DNA of 64,000 nt from Aromatoleum toluclasticum ATCC 700605 (GTDB taxonomy: Bacteria; Pseudomonadota; Gammaproteobacteria; Burkholderiales; Rhodocyclaceae), in NCBI RefSeq assembly GCF_000378245.1, contig NZ_KB899512.1:28768-92767 (forward strand). Reading direction: 5' to 3'. Positions 8,315 to 17,302 of this stretch are shown here, piece by piece (the stretch's first letter is position 1; each line of letters starts with the position of its first letter). The notes beneath the pieces are model-generated. The model was not told the origin of the DNA. It ran no database searches and saw nothing but the letters and a program-made list of their open reading frames with translations. Position numbers and translations under genes: made by a program.

Positions 8315-9298
8315 ATGTTCCAGGGCATTCTGATCACCAAGGACGATGCGGGGTACCGCGCCGGGCTGCAGGCCATCGACGAGGCCGTGCTGCCCGAGGG
8401 AGACGTGACGGTGCGTGTCGCATGGTCGACGCTGAACTACAAGGACGGGCTTGCGATCACCGGGCGCTCGCCGGTCGTGCGCCGCTTTCCGATGGTTCCC
8501 GGCATCGACTTCGCCGGCACGGTCGAGAGCAGTTCGCATCCCGCATGGAAGGCGGGCGACCAGGTCGTGCTCAACGGCTGGGGCGTCGGCGAAGTGCATT
8601 GCGGCGGCCTCGCCGAGGTGGCGCGCGTGAAGGGCGACTGGCTCGTGCGCCTGCCGGCGGCCTTCACGACCCGCCAGGCGATGGCGATCGGCACCGCCGG
8701 CTACACCGCGATGCTGTGCGTGCTCGCACTCGAAAAGCACGGCATCACGCCGGGCGACGGCGAGATCCTCGTGACCGGCGCGAATGGCGGCGTCGGCAGC
8801 GTCGCGATCGCGCTGCTCGCGCGCCTCGGCTACACCGTGGTCGCCTCGACCGGCCGCGTCGCCGAATCCGACTACCTGACCGGTCTCGGCGCCGCGAGCG
8901 TGATCGACCGCAAGGAACTGTCGGAACCCGGCAAGCCGCTCGGCAAGGAGCGCTGGGCGGGGGTCATCGACACCGTCGGCAGCCACACGCTCGCGAACGC
9001 CTGCGCGACCACGCGCTACCGCGGCGCGGTAGCGGCCTGCGGGCTCGCGGGTGGCATGGACTTCCCCGCGACCGTCGCGCCCTTCATCCTGCGTGGCGTC
9101 ACGCTCTACGGCATCGACAGCGTGATGGCGCCGCAGGCGGTGCGCGTCGAGGCCTGGGAACGTCTCGCGCGCGACCTCGACGTCGCGAAGCTCGAAACGA
9201 TCACGAGCGAGATCGCGCTCGCCGACGCACCAGCCGTCGCCGCCAAGCTGCTCGCCGGGCAGTTGCGCGGGCGCGTCGTGGTGAAGGTCGGCGGCTGA
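8315..9298 (+). CDS. acuI: Acryloyl-CoA reductase AcuI (YhdH/MDR family)
   Basis: A 327-residue medium-chain reductase of the YhdH/AcuI family: the [14 protein letters not shown]-terminal segment, the GIDFAGTV strand and the NADPH-binding [14 protein letters not shown] glycine-rich loop are all present. The catalytic zinc cysteines of alcohol dehydrogenases are absent, as in this family. AcuI reduces acryloyl-CoA to propionyl-CoA with NADPH, protecting against acrylate or recycling 3-hydroxypropionate/DMSP carbon. Pairing with the AcuR-like gene supports the assignment. Confidence 0.93.
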   Translation: MFQGILITKDDAGYRAGLQAIDEAVLPEGDVTVRVAWSTLNYKDGLAITGRSPVVRRFPMVPGIDFAGTVESSSHPAWKAGDQVVLNGWGVGEVHCGGLAEVARVKGDWLVRLPAAFTTRQAMAIGTAGYTAMLCVLALEKHGITPGDGEILVTGANGGVGSVAIALLARLGYTVVASTGRVAESDYLTGLGAASVIDRKELSEPGKPLGKERWAGVIDTVGSHTLANACATTRYRGAVAACGLAGGMDFPATVAPFILRGVTLYGIDSVMAPQAVRVEAWERLARDLDVAKLETITSEIALADAPAVAAKLLAGQLRGRVVVKVGG

Positions 9299-9305
9299 TC
9301 CGGCC

Positions 9306-10214
9306 ATGGACGCCGTCCTCCGGTCGCAGCAGCGCAGCGTCGAGTTCCCGGCCGCGGACGGCTATCCGCTGCGCGGCACCTACTGGCCCGGCCCGGACGC
9401 GCCGCGCGGGGCGCTCCTCATCAACGCTGCGACCGGGGTCGCCGCACGCTACTACACGCGCTTCGGCGACGCGATGGCCGAGCGCGGCTTTCGCGTGCTC
9501 GCCTATGATTACCGCGGCATCGGCGAATCCCGGCCCGCTCGGCTGCGCGGCTTTCGCGCGACCAAGCTCGACTGGGGCGCACTCGACTGCGAAGGGGCGC
9601 TGCGCCTGCTGCGCGCACGTGCCGACGGCCTCCCCCTCTACGCCGCGTGCCACAGCATCGGCGGCTTCGCGCTGGGCCTCGCGGAGAGCGCGGCCCACGT
9701 CGAGCGCGCGCTCTTCGTCGGCTGCCAGTACGCCTACTGGCGCGACTATGCGCCCCACGTGCGCCTGCCCTACCTGCTGCGCTGGCATGCCTTCATGCCG
9801 GCGGTCGCCGGGCTCCTGGGCTACTTCCCCGGCAAGCGCCTCGGCTGGCTCGAAGACCTGCCGAAGGGGGTCGCGCTCGAATGGGCCTTCCGCTTCCACC
9901 CGCGCTTTCACCGCTTCTACCGCCTGCTGCCGCATGCGAGCAAGGCGGTAGACGGTCACGCGCTCGAACGCCGCATGGCGGCCTTCCGCGGCGAGATCCT
10001 GTCGCTCGCCGACACGCACGACGAATACGCGACGCCCGCCGCGTGCCGGCGCCTGCTCGACCACTTCCCGCACGCGCAGCGCCGCTTCGTGCAGCTCGAC
10101 CTGGAACGCGAAGGACTGCCGCCGATGGGGCACTTCGGGTTCTTCCATGCCCGCTACCGCGACAGCCTGTGGCAGCGGGCGGCCGATTGGCTGGAGACGG
10201 GTCGACAGCCGTGA
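9306..10214 (+). CDS. Alpha/beta hydrolase (serine aminopeptidase/lysophospholipase-like)
   Basis: A 302-residue alpha/beta hydrolase starting 7 bp after acuI, so probably cotranscribed. It shows AYDYRGIGESRP and a nucleophile elbow read as CHSIGG, in which Cys replaces the first Gly of GxSxG. The catalytic His is probably in MGHFGFFH near the C-terminus, preceded by the Asp in LADTHDEYATP. It resembles predicted hydrolases with a long cap region around residues 140-220. The substrate is unknown; an acyl-CoA/ester role beside acuI would be a guess. Confidence 0.82.
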   Translation: MDAVLRSQQRSVEFPAADGYPLRGTYWPGPDAPRGALLINAATGVAARYYTRFGDAMAERGFRVLAYDYRGIGESRPARLRGFRATKLDWGALDCEGALRLLRARADGLPLYAACHSIGGFALGLAESAAHVERALFVGCQYAYWRDYAPHVRLPYLLRWHAFMPAVAGLLGYFPGKRLGWLEDLPKGVALEWAFRFHPRFHRFYRLLPHASKAVDGHALERRMAAFRGEILSLADTHDEYATPAACRRLLDHFPHAQRRFVQLDLEREGLPPMGHFGFFHARYRDSLWQRAADWLETGRQP

Positions 10215-10242
10215 ACACACCCGCGCGTCCTCGGGCGCGCGC

Positions 10243-11634
10243 TCACGGCAGGATGAAGCGGCTCGGCTCCAGCACCTTGCGCGTCGCGTCGTGCGTCGCC
10301 GCGATGCGGAAGGTGATCGGCCGCACCCCCGACAGCGCCGTGTCGCCGGGCGCGGAGAGGGTCAGCGACACGGGTCGCACGCTGCCCGCCGCGACCGCGA
10401 AGACCCGTTCGCCGACGACCTCGATGCCCGGCACGCCGCTCGCCTCGACGATGAACTCGCGCGGCGCGTCGTCGAGGTTCTTCAGCTTCAGCGTGTAGGC
10501 GTTCTCGATCCGTCCGGCGGGCGTCTCGCGCAGCAAGGCGCCGCGGTCGCGCAGCACGTCGACCTGCAGCAGCGCGCGGTGGCCCAGCGACCACACCCCG
10601 AGCGCGACGACCGCCAGCAGCAGGCCGCCATACACGGCGAGGCGCGGCCGCCCGGCCGGCGCGGGCGGCACCTGAGCGGCAAGCTCACGCTCCGAGGCGA
10701 AGCGGATCAGGCCGGTGGGCGTACCGACGCGCGTCATCACCGTGTCGCACGCATCGATGCACAGGCCGCAGTTGATGCAGCCGAGCTGCAGGCCCTCGCG
10801 GATGTCGACGCCGGTGGGACAGACTTCGACGCAGATGCCGCAATCGATGCAGTCGCCGCCGCTGCGCCCGGCCTGGCCGCGCGCCTGTCGCGGCTCGCCG
10901 CGCCGCAGGTCGTAGCTGACGGTCGCGGTATTGCGGTCGAACATCACGCCCTGGAAGCGCGAGTACGGGCACATGTGCTGGCACACGGCCTCGCGCGCGA
11001 AGCCCGCCTGCACGTAGGCGAACAGGCCGTAGAAGATCAGCCAGAAGCTCTCCCACGGGCCGGTGCCGCCGACTGCGAGCGCCGGCAGCAGCTCGCGGAT
11101 CGGCGTGAAGTAGCCGACGAAAGTGATCGCCGTCCACGCCGCGATCAGCAACCACAGGCCGTGCTTGACGCCCTTGAGCGTGAGCTTGCGCGCACTCATC
11201 GGGCTCTGGTCGAGCTTCAGGCGTTCGAGGTGGTCGCCCTCGACCTTCGCCTCGACCCACGCGAAGATCGTCGTATACACCGTCTGCGGACAGGCAAAGC
11301 CGCAGAAGAGGCGCCCGGCGAGCGCGGTGACGAGGAACAGCGCGGTCGCCGCGAGGATCAGGGCCAGCGCCAGCAGCAGCGCGTCCTGCGGCCACAGCAC
11401 GAGGCCGAAGAGGTAGAGCTTCTCGTGCACGATGTCGAAGAGCACGGCCTGCCGCAGCGCGCCGTTACTCTCCCACGTCAGCCAGCCGCCACCGTAGAAG
11501 ACGATCTGCGTGAGCCACACGATCTCCCAGCGCAGCGTGTTGAAGCGCCCCGCGACGGCCCGCGCGTGGATCTTGCCCTGCTTGCGGTACAGCTCCAGCT
11601 TCGCCTCGCGCACCTTGCTGACGGACTTGCCCAT
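10243..11634 (-). CDS. ccoG: Cytochrome c oxidase accessory protein CcoG (FixG/RdxA)
   Basis: A 463-residue membrane ferredoxin of the FixG/CcoG family: about five transmembrane segments, CGFACPQTVYT and CPYSRFQGVMFD motifs, two [4Fe-4S] cassettes (CIDCGICVEVCP and CINCGLCIDACD) and a C-terminal Ig-like FixG_C domain. CcoG is the cupric reductase/assembly factor for cbb3 oxidase. The ATG at 11634 is chosen because GGAGGAAGG lies just upstream; an in-frame start at 11670 would be longer by 12 residues. The cbb3 genes ccoNOQP are not in the window. Confidence 0.95.
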   Translation of the reverse strand: MGKSVSKVREAKLELYRKQGKIHARAVAGRFNTLRWEIVWLTQIVFYGGGWLTWESNGALRQAVLFDIVHEKLYLFGLVLWPQDALLLALALILAATALFLVTALAGRLFCGFACPQTVYTTIFAWVEAKVEGDHLERLKLDQSPMSARKLTLKGVKHGLWLLIAAWTAITFVGYFTPIRELLPALAVGGTGPWESFWLIFYGLFAYVQAGFAREAVCQHMCPYSRFQGVMFDRNTATVSYDLRRGEPRQARGQAGRSGGDCIDCGICVEVCPTGVDIREGLQLGCINCGLCIDACDTVMTRVGTPTGLIRFASERELAAQVPPAPAGRPRLAVYGGLLLAVVALGVWSLGHRALLQVDVLRDRGALLRETPAGRIENAYTLKLKNLDDAPREFIVEASGVPGIEVVGERVFAVAAGSVRPVSLTLSAPGDTALSGVRPITFRIAATHDATRKVLEPSRFILP

Positions 11635-11768
11635 TCCTGCCTTCCTCCGGATGCGGACCGGGGGAGACAATTTCCCCGGTCGACGCCGGTGGCGAGTACA
11701 TCATCGCGCGGCAGACAGGAACAGTTTCAGAAAAACACATTTCCGACAGGAACAGATCTTGAGTAGCT

Positions 11769-11858
11769 CCGTTCGCCCTGAGCTTGTCGCAGGGCGGAAG
11801 CTCCGCGAGGCTTCGACAGGCCTGTACTGAGCGAAGTCGAAGGGCTCAGCCCGAACGG
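11769..11858. repeat. Composite dispersed repeat with inverted arms between ccoG and norE
   Basis: The 314-bp gap 11635-11948 contains a block with imperfect inverted arms: 11769-11784 and 11843-11858, both of the form GTTCG-CCCTGAGC or its complement. The interior carries GCTTCGACAGGC and GAAGTCGAAGGGC. Such TTCGACAGGCTCAG-type blocks recur in many proteobacterial genomes as intergenic repeats. The rest of the gap shows no gene; it must hold the divergent promoters of ccoG and norE. Confidence 0.6.
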
Positions 11859-11948
11859 CATCTGCTTGCCGGCTTGATGAACGCCTGAACTGTGCCGATC
11901 GGAAACCCGATAGGCTGTATCTGTGATCACCGGGCGGATCGGACGACA

Positions 11949-12584
11949 ATGATCGAATCGAACAATGGGCGCATCGGCATGACGACAATCGCAATTCCCG
12001 CCCCCCCGCCGCGGCGAGAGGCCGCGCAGGCGGGGCGGGTTCCCGGCAACAGCGGCATCTGGGTCGGCATCACCTGCGAATTCGTCGAATTCGCCGTGCT
12101 CTTCATCGTCTATTTCGTCGCCCGCGCGCATTTCCCCGAAGCCTTCGAGCATGGTTCGGAGCGCCTGTCGCGGGTCTCGGGCACCATCATCACGCTGCTG
12201 ATGGTGACGAGCAGCTTCTTCATCGCCGCGTCGGTCGTGACGATGCGCGCGGGCCAGCGCGGGCGCTCGCTGGGGTGGCTGGTCGCCGGGCTGGTCGTCG
12301 CGCTGGGCTATCCGCTCGCGAAGTTCCTCGAGATCCGCTGGAACCTCGCGCACGGCATCGACGGCGAAGCGGGCATCTTCTTCACCGTCTACTACTACCT
12401 GACGATCAACCACCTGGTGCACGCGACCTGGGGCATCCTCGGCATCCTGTGGGTGCTCGCGCGCCACGTCGCCGGCGCCTATTCGGCCGAGGAGCACAGC
12501 GGGCTGGAAGCGCTGGCGAGCTACTGGCACGCCACCGACATCATCTGGCTGGTCCTCTTCCCCTTCTTCTACGTGCTGGCCTGA
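11949..12584 (+). CDS. norE: NorE-like cytochrome c oxidase subunit III family protein
   Basis: A heme-copper oxidase subunit III-like protein of about 211 residues with five transmembrane segments, typical of the short NorE group: GIWVGITCEFVEFAVLF, KFLEIRW and the YYYLTINHLVHATWGI helix. ATG 11949 is used; ATG 11979 is also possible and neither has a strong ribosome binding site. The next gene is NorF-like, 3 bp away. NorE/NorF are accessory to nitric oxide reductase in denitrifiers, but norC/norB are not in the window. Confidence 0.82.
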   Translation: MIESNNGRIGMTTIAIPAPPPRREAAQAGRVPGNSGIWVGITCEFVEFAVLFIVYFVARAHFPEAFEHGSERLSRVSGTIITLLMVTSSFFIAASVVTMRAGQRGRSLGWLVAGLVVALGYPLAKFLEIRWNLAHGIDGEAGIFFTVYYYLTINHLVHATWGILGILWVLARHVAGAYSAEEHSGLEALASYWHATDIIWLVLFPFFYVLA

Positions 12585-12587
12585 CCC

Positions 12588-12896
12588 ATGCGCCCGACCG
12601 AACGGAAACCCGCCACCGCGCTCGCCGCGCTGACCGCCGCCTGGCTGATTCTCGTCGCGTTGACGCTGCTGAGCCTCGGCCTGGGAAAGTGGTTCCACGG
12701 CGCAGCGTGGCTGCCCGTGGTGGTTGCGGCCATCGTGTGGGCCAAGGGCATGCTGGTCGCGCAGCGCTTCATCGAGGCCGAGCTCGCCCACCCCTTCATC
12801 CGCCGCGTGCTGAAGGTCTTCGTCGCCTTCGCACCGCTCGCGCTGGTGCTGATCGCCTTCTTCGGGCGCGAATTCGCGCGCTGGGCAACGTTATAA
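12588..12896 (+). CDS. norF: NorF-like cytochrome c oxidase subunit IV family membrane protein
   Basis: A 102-residue protein with three predicted membrane helices of the prokaryotic cytochrome oxidase subunit IV family. The central VVVAAIVWAKGMLVAQRFIE segment is the conserved helix. It follows norE by 3 bp and so is its partner. NorF is reported to support full NO reductase activity in Paracoccus-type denitrifiers. Its last six bases overlap the end of the convergent regulator gene. Confidence 0.78.
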   Translation: MRPTERKPATALAALTAAWLILVALTLLSLGLGKWFHGAAWLPVVVAAIVWAKGMLVAQRFIEAELAHPFIRRVLKVFVAFAPLALVLIAFFGREFARWATL

Positions 12897-14303
12897 CTGA
12901 CGCGCGAGGAGCTGACCGAGCGTCGCCATCGCCGCCTGCTGACGCTCCGAGTCGGGGTGGCCGAAGTTGAGCCTCAGCCAGTGGCCGAATTCGCGCTTCG
13001 CGGAAAAGATCGGCCCCGGCGCGATGCTGATGCCGTGCGCGAGCGCTTGCTGGTGCAGCAGCAGCGTATCCACCTGGCGCGGCAGTTCCAGCCACACGAA
13101 ATAGCCGCCCTGCGGCCGCGCGAGCCGCACTCCGGGCGGGAAATGCCGCTCGATCGCGGCGATCAGCGCGACCTCCTGTTCCGCGAGCTTGCGCCGCAGC
13201 TGGCGCAGGTGGTTCTCGTAGCCGCCCTGTTTCAGGTAGTCCGCCAGCGCGATCTGCACCGGCACCGTCGTCGCGAGGCTGGTTGCGAGCTTCAGGCGCT
13301 GGATGCGGTCCGCGTAGCGCCCGGCCGCGACCCAGCCGACGCGGTAGCCGGGCGCGAGGCACTTCGAGAACGAGGAGACGTGCATCACGAGGCCGTCCGC
13401 ATCCACCGCCTTGGTGCACAGCGGCGCCTGCCGGCCGAAGTACAGCTCGGCATAGACGTCGTCCTCGATCAACGGCACCTCGAAGCGGCGCAAGAGTTCG
13501 ACCAGCGCCTTGCGGCGCTCGTCCGGCACGAGGCTGCCGGTCGGGTTGGCGAAGTTCAGCATGAACAGGCAGGCCTTCACCGGGTGGTGGCGCAGCGCGT
13601 CCTCCAGCGCCGGCAGGCTCACGCCTTCGCGCGGGTGGGTCGGGATCTCGATGACCTTGAGCCCCAGCCGCTCGCTCGCCTGCAGGCCGGCGTAGAAGGT
13701 CGGCGACTCGATCGCGATCAGGTCGCCGGGGCGCGTGACGGCCTGCAGGCACAGGTTGAGCGCCTCCATCGCGCCCGAAGTGATCACGATCTCCTGCGGC
13801 GACACGGGGGCGCCGTGCGCGAGGTAGCGCAGCGCGAGCTGCCGGCGCAGCTCCTCATTGCCCGGCGGCAGGTCGGTCACCGTCGCGAGCGGGTCGAGCC
13901 GGCGTGCCGCATTCGCGAGGAAGCGCCCTAGCTTGTCGAGCGGATACAGGTAGGGGCTGGGGAAGCTCGACCCCAGCGGGACGACCGCGGGGTCGCGCAC
14001 GCTGTCGAGGATCTGGAAGATGAAGTCGCTCACCTCGAGCTGCGTCGAGCCGCCGACCGGGCGCGTCATGTCCGGCTCGGGCAGGTTGCGGCCGAGGCGG
14101 GCGCGCACGAAGTAGCCCGACTTCGGCCTTGCCTCGATCAGGCCGCGCCCTTCCAGCAGGTAGTAGGCCTGCGTGACGGTGATCGGGCTGACCTTGTGCG
14201 TATGGCAGGCCTGGCGTACCGACGGCAGCCGGTCGCCGGCGCGCAACACGCCGTCGGCGATGAGCTTTTCCGTCTGCTCGGCGAGATCCTGGTAGCGGCT
14301 CAT
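12891..14303 (-). CDS. MocR-type regulator: GntR HTH fused to PLP-dependent aminotransferase domain
   Basis: A 470-residue protein with a GntR-type winged helix in residues 1-75 (GDRLPSVRQACHTHKVSPITVTQAYYLLEGRGLIEARPKSGYFV is visible across this span) followed by a fold-type I aminotransferase domain. The PLP lysine is in SSFSKCLAPGYRVGW and NFANPTGS is the cofactor-binding loop. The ATG at 14303 gives the canonical start. MocR proteins sense PLP-linked ligands and often control adjacent metabolic genes; the target here is not obvious, since its neighbours are respiratory and stress genes. Confidence 0.92.
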   Translation of the reverse strand: MSRYQDLAEQTEKLIADGVLRAGDRLPSVRQACHTHKVSPITVTQAYYLLEGRGLIEARPKSGYFVRARLGRNLPEPDMTRPVGGSTQLEVSDFIFQILDSVRDPAVVPLGSSFPSPYLYPLDKLGRFLANAARRLDPLATVTDLPPGNEELRRQLALRYLAHGAPVSPQEIVITSGAMEALNLCLQAVTRPGDLIAIESPTFYAGLQASERLGLKVIEIPTHPREGVSLPALEDALRHHPVKACLFMLNFANPTGSLVPDERRKALVELLRRFEVPLIEDDVYAELYFGRQAPLCTKAVDADGLVMHVSSFSKCLAPGYRVGWVAAGRYADRIQRLKLATSLATTVPVQIALADYLKQGGYENHLRQLRRKLAEQEVALIAAIERHFPPGVRLARPQGGYFVWLELPRQVDTLLLHQQALAHGISIAPGPIFSAKREFGHWLRLNFGHPDSERQQAAMATLGQLLARQL

Positions 14304-14479
14304 GGGGCCATGTTAGCAGGGGCAACTCGCTGCGGCAGGCGCTGAAAGCGGGCCGCAAGGGCGCCGCCGTATCGTCCGCGTCGTCGGATCCCGGCTGCCG
14401 CCCCTGTCGCGCGATCGTTTTCTTGGCGACAATGACGGCCTTCGGCCCCACCATCCGTGCTTGAAAAGGAGAACGAGCA

Positions 14480-15226
14480 GTGCTCGAAACAATGATGACC
14501 GGCACCTTCTGGATCTCGGTGCTGCAGATCATCGCCATCGACATCCTGCTGGGCGGCGACAACGCGGTCGTGATCGCGCTCGCTTGTCGCAAGCTGCCCG
14601 AACACCAGCGCAACAAGGGCATCGCGTGGGGCGTCGTCGGCGCGATCGCGCTGCGCATCGTGCTGATCTTCTTCGCGCTGCAACTCCTCGCGCTGCCTTT
14701 CCTGAAGGTCGTCGGCGCGCTGCTGCTGCTGTGGATCGGCGTGAAGCTGATGCAGCCGGAAGACGAGGACGGCCACGGCAACGTCGAGGGATCGACGCAT
14801 CTGCTCGGCGCGATCAAGACCATCGTCGTCGCCGACGCGGTGATGAGCCTCGACAACGTGATCGCGGTCGCCGGCGCGGCCAAGGGCGATCTCGCGCTGG
14901 TGGTCTTCGGTATCGTCGTCAGCATCCCGATCATCGTGTGGGGCAGCAAGTTCGTGCTGAAGCTCATGGACCGCTTCCCGGTCGTGATCACGCTGGGCGC
15001 CGCGTTGCTCGGCTGGATCGCCGGCGGCATGCTGGTCGGTGACGTGGTCGTGCAGCCCTACGTCGAGCACCTGCCGGGCTGGCTGCACTACCTGACCTCG
15101 GTCGCGGGCGCCCTGCTCGTCGTCGGCGTGGGCACGTGGCTCGCCCGACGCCAGGGCGGTGAAGAGACGCCGCTCGTCGAACTCGCGGTCGAAGAGACCG
15201 GCGACAGCGGCGCCCGCCGCCACTGA
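14480..15226 (+). CDS. TerC family integral membrane protein (YjbE-like)
   Basis: A 248-residue TerC/YjbE-type protein with about seven transmembrane helices and the conserved acidic motifs DILLGGDNAVVIA and DAVMSLDNVIAVA, thought to coordinate metal ions in a Mn2+/Ca2+-type exporter family. It starts at GTG 14480, with AAAAGGAGAA upstream supporting this choice. A universal stress protein follows after 22 bp. No yybP-ykoY manganese riboswitch is visible in the 176-bp upstream gap. Confidence 0.9.
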   Translation: MLETMMTGTFWISVLQIIAIDILLGGDNAVVIALACRKLPEHQRNKGIAWGVVGAIALRIVLIFFALQLLALPFLKVVGALLLLWIGVKLMQPEDEDGHGNVEGSTHLLGAIKTIVVADAVMSLDNVIAVAGAAKGDLALVVFGIVVSIPIIVWGSKFVLKLMDRFPVVITLGAALLGWIAGGMLVGDVVVQPYVEHLPGWLHYLTSVAGALLVVGVGTWLARRQGGEETPLVELAVEETGDSGARRH

Positions 15227-15248
15227 CCGCGCTGACAAGGAGATCGTG

Positions 15249-15686
15249 ATGCTCAAGGTGCTCGTCCCCCTCGACGGCTCGGAAAACGCCAACCGCGTGC
15301 TGGATCACGTCATGAAGCTGCGCGCGGTGAGCGGTGGGCTCGACATCCACCTGCTCAACGTACAGATTCCCGTCGACGGCCACGCCCGCAGCTTCGTCAG
15401 CCACGACGACCTCGAAACCTGGCACCGCGAGGAAGGCCTCGCCGCGCTGGCCACGGCGCGGGCGGCGCTCGACGCGGCCGGCGTGCCCTACACCCACCAC
15501 ATCGCGCTCGGCCATGTCGCCGACACCATCGTCCGCTACGCAACCGAGCACCGCTTCGACAAGATCGTCATGGGCACGCACGGCCGCGGCGCGCTGCTGC
15601 AAGCGCTGCTCGGCTCCGTCGCCCACGCGGTGCTGGAACGTTCGCCCGTCCCCGTGACCCTCGTGAAGCCCCAGCCGCCGGGCTGA
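15249..15686 (+). CDS. Universal stress protein (UspA family)
   Basis: A 145-residue single Usp domain. The ATP-binding signature G-2x-G-9x-G-S is complete in GTHGRGALLQALLGS, followed by the SPVPVTLVK strand, and the N-terminal VLVPLDGSENA strand is standard. It belongs to the ATP-binding subgroup. ATG 15249 is preceded by AAGGAGATCG. It lies downstream of the TerC-family gene and is probably in the same transcript. Confidence 0.92.
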   Translation: MLKVLVPLDGSENANRVLDHVMKLRAVSGGLDIHLLNVQIPVDGHARSFVSHDDLETWHREEGLAALATARAALDAAGVPYTHHIALGHVADTIVRYATEHRFDKIVMGTHGRGALLQALLGSVAHAVLERSPVPVTLVKPQPPG

Positions 15687-15790
15687 GCCGCCTTTCCCCT
15701 CCCCGCCCTGCGGCCGCGGTCGCGGTGGTCTAGAGTGGGGTAGCGACGCCGAGCCGACAGCGCACGGCGCCGCGCACAGGAGAGCACATC

Positions 15791-16258
15791 ATGGCGGAAC
15801 TCGACAAGGAAGCGGTGGTTGCGGCACTGAACCGGATCCTCGAGGCGGAACTCGCCGGAGTCGTGCGCTACACGCATTACTCCTTTCTCGTCTTCGGCTT
15901 CGGGCGCATTCCCATCGTCTCGTGGCTGAACGCGCAGGCCGACGAATCGCTGCAGCACGCGCGCATGGCCGGCGAATGGATCACCACGCTGGGGGCGCAC
16001 CCCTCGCTCGCGATCGGTCCGCTGCTCGACTCGCACCAGCACGACATCGGCGCGATGCTGCGCGAATCGCACGAATCCGAGCGCGGCGCGCTGAAGCTCT
16101 ATCACGAGCTGCTCGCGCTGGTCGCGGACCGCTCGGTGGCGCTCGAGGAATATGCGCGCCAGATGGTCCAGACCGAGGAGCTGCACCTCGCGGAAGTCGA
16201 CAAGATGCTGCGCAAGCCGGGGGACCTGTCTGCCTTCGCCCCGGCGCGGTCGAGCTAG
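15791..16258 (+). CDS. Ferritin-like (bacterioferritin-type) di-iron protein
   Basis: A 155-residue four-helix ferritin-like protein: LEAELAGVVRYTHYS in helix 1, DESLQHARMAGEWI in helix 2, ESERGALKLYHELL in helix 3 and TEELHLAEVDKML in helix 4 supply the Glu and ExxH ligands of a di-iron centre. No heme-axial Met is evident at the usual bacterioferritin site, so it is best called ferritin-like. The last four bases overlap the convergent oxidase subunit IV gene. Confidence 0.82.
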   Translation: MAELDKEAVVAALNRILEAELAGVVRYTHYSFLVFGFGRIPIVSWLNAQADESLQHARMAGEWITTLGAHPSLAIGPLLDSHQHDIGAMLRESHESERGALKLYHELLALVADRSVALEEYARQMVQTEELHLAEVDKMLRKPGDLSAFAPARSS

Positions 16259-16575
16259 AGCGCGCCGAAGAACGCGCTGCGCGTGACGAAGACGTAGTCG
16301 CCTTCGAGCACCATCAAGGCGACGAGCACCAGCACGCACAGCGGCGGCAGCAGGATCGCATAGACCAGCGCCCGCCGCTCCCAGCGCAGGTGCATGAAGA
16401 CGGCGACGATCAGGCCGGCTTTCATCAGCATGAAAGTGACGATGAGGCCCCAGCGCAGCAGCCCCTGGGCGTGGAAGAAGTCGACGAGGTAGGACATCGT
16501 GCTGAGCATGAAGAGCAGGCCCCACACCTTCAGGTACAGGCCGATGGGGTGCTGCTGGCCGGATGCGTGGCTCAT
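16255..16575 (-). CDS. Cytochrome c oxidase subunit IV (CyoD/CtaF-like)
   Basis: A 106-residue protein with three membrane helices of the prokaryotic cytochrome oxidase subunit IV family; WGLLFMLSTMSYLVDFF and MLMKAGLIVAVFMHLRWER are characteristic. It is the last gene of the minus-strand oxidase operon, 9 bp after the COX3 gene. It is a structural or assembly subunit with no catalytic residues. The 3' end overlaps the ferritin-like gene by four bases. Confidence 0.87.
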   Translation of the reverse strand: MSHASGQQHPIGLYLKVWGLLFMLSTMSYLVDFFHAQGLLRWGLIVTFMLMKAGLIVAVFMHLRWERRALVYAILLPPLCVLVLVALMVLEGDYVFVTRSAFFGAL

Positions 16576-16584
16576 GGCGCCTCC

Positions 16585-17283
16585 TCACCAAAGGTAGAAC
16601 AGCGCGAAGATGAACACCCACACGAGGTCGACGAAGTGCCAGTACAGGCCCGCGATCTCGACATTGCCGTACTTGCCGCCATCTTCGCCGCGCGCCTCGT
16701 AGCACCCCGCGAGCACGCGCGCGGCGATGCTCAGCAGGTAGATCACGCCGACGCTCACGTGCAGGCCGTGGAAACCGGTAATCATGAAGAAGCTCGCGCC
16801 GAACTGCGCCGCCCCCATCGGGTTGCCCCACGGCCGCACGCCCTCGGCGATGAGCTTGCTCCACTCGAAGGCCTGCATCGCGACGAAGCTCGCGCCGAGC
16901 AGCGCGGTCGCAGCGAGCAGCGCCGCGCAGCGCACGCGGTCGCGGCGATAGGCGCAGTTGACCGCCATCGCCATCGTGCCGCTGCTCGTGATCAGCACGA
17001 AGGTCATGATCGCGATCAGGATCAGCGGCAGGGTCTGGCCGCCTATCGTCAGCGCAAACACCTCCGACGCATTCGGCCACGGCTCGGTGGTGGCGATGCG
17101 CACCGTCATGTAGCCGGTGAGGAAGCTGCCGAAGACGAAGGTGTCCGAGATCAGGAAGATCCACATCATCGCCTTGCCCCACGGCACCGCGAAGGCCTGC
17201 CGGTCGCCGGACCAGTCGGCGACGAGGCCGCGCCAGCCGCCGGCGGGCGCCGAGTTCGGGACGGGTGCGGCAGTCGTAACCAT
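16585..17283 (-). CDS. Cytochrome c oxidase subunit III (first copy)
   Basis: A 232-residue heme-copper oxidase subunit III with about six to seven helices. Signatures are FLISDTFVFGSFLTGYM, QAFEWSKLIAEG and ITGFHGLHVSVG, plus C-terminal YWHFVDLVWVFIFALFYLW. It is one of two adjacent subunit III-family genes in the operon. An upstream GGAGGTTTTGCGCG precedes the ATG at 17283. The length fits bacterial COX3 lacking the extra two N-terminal helices. Confidence 0.9.
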   Translation of the reverse strand: MVTTAAPVPNSAPAGGWRGLVADWSGDRQAFAVPWGKAMMWIFLISDTFVFGSFLTGYMTVRIATTEPWPNASEVFALTIGGQTLPLILIAIMTFVLITSSGTMAMAVNCAYRRDRVRCAALLAATALLGASFVAMQAFEWSKLIAEGVRPWGNPMGAAQFGASFFMITGFHGLHVSVGVIYLLSIAARVLAGCYEARGEDGGKYGNVEIAGLYWHFVDLVWVFIFALFYLW

Positions 17284-17302
17284 CGCGCAAAACCTCCGTG
17301 AG

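Noticed and set aside
14304..14479. Manganese (yybP-ykoY) riboswitch before the TerC-family gene
   Set aside because: The family often has one, but the conserved core bases are not visible here.
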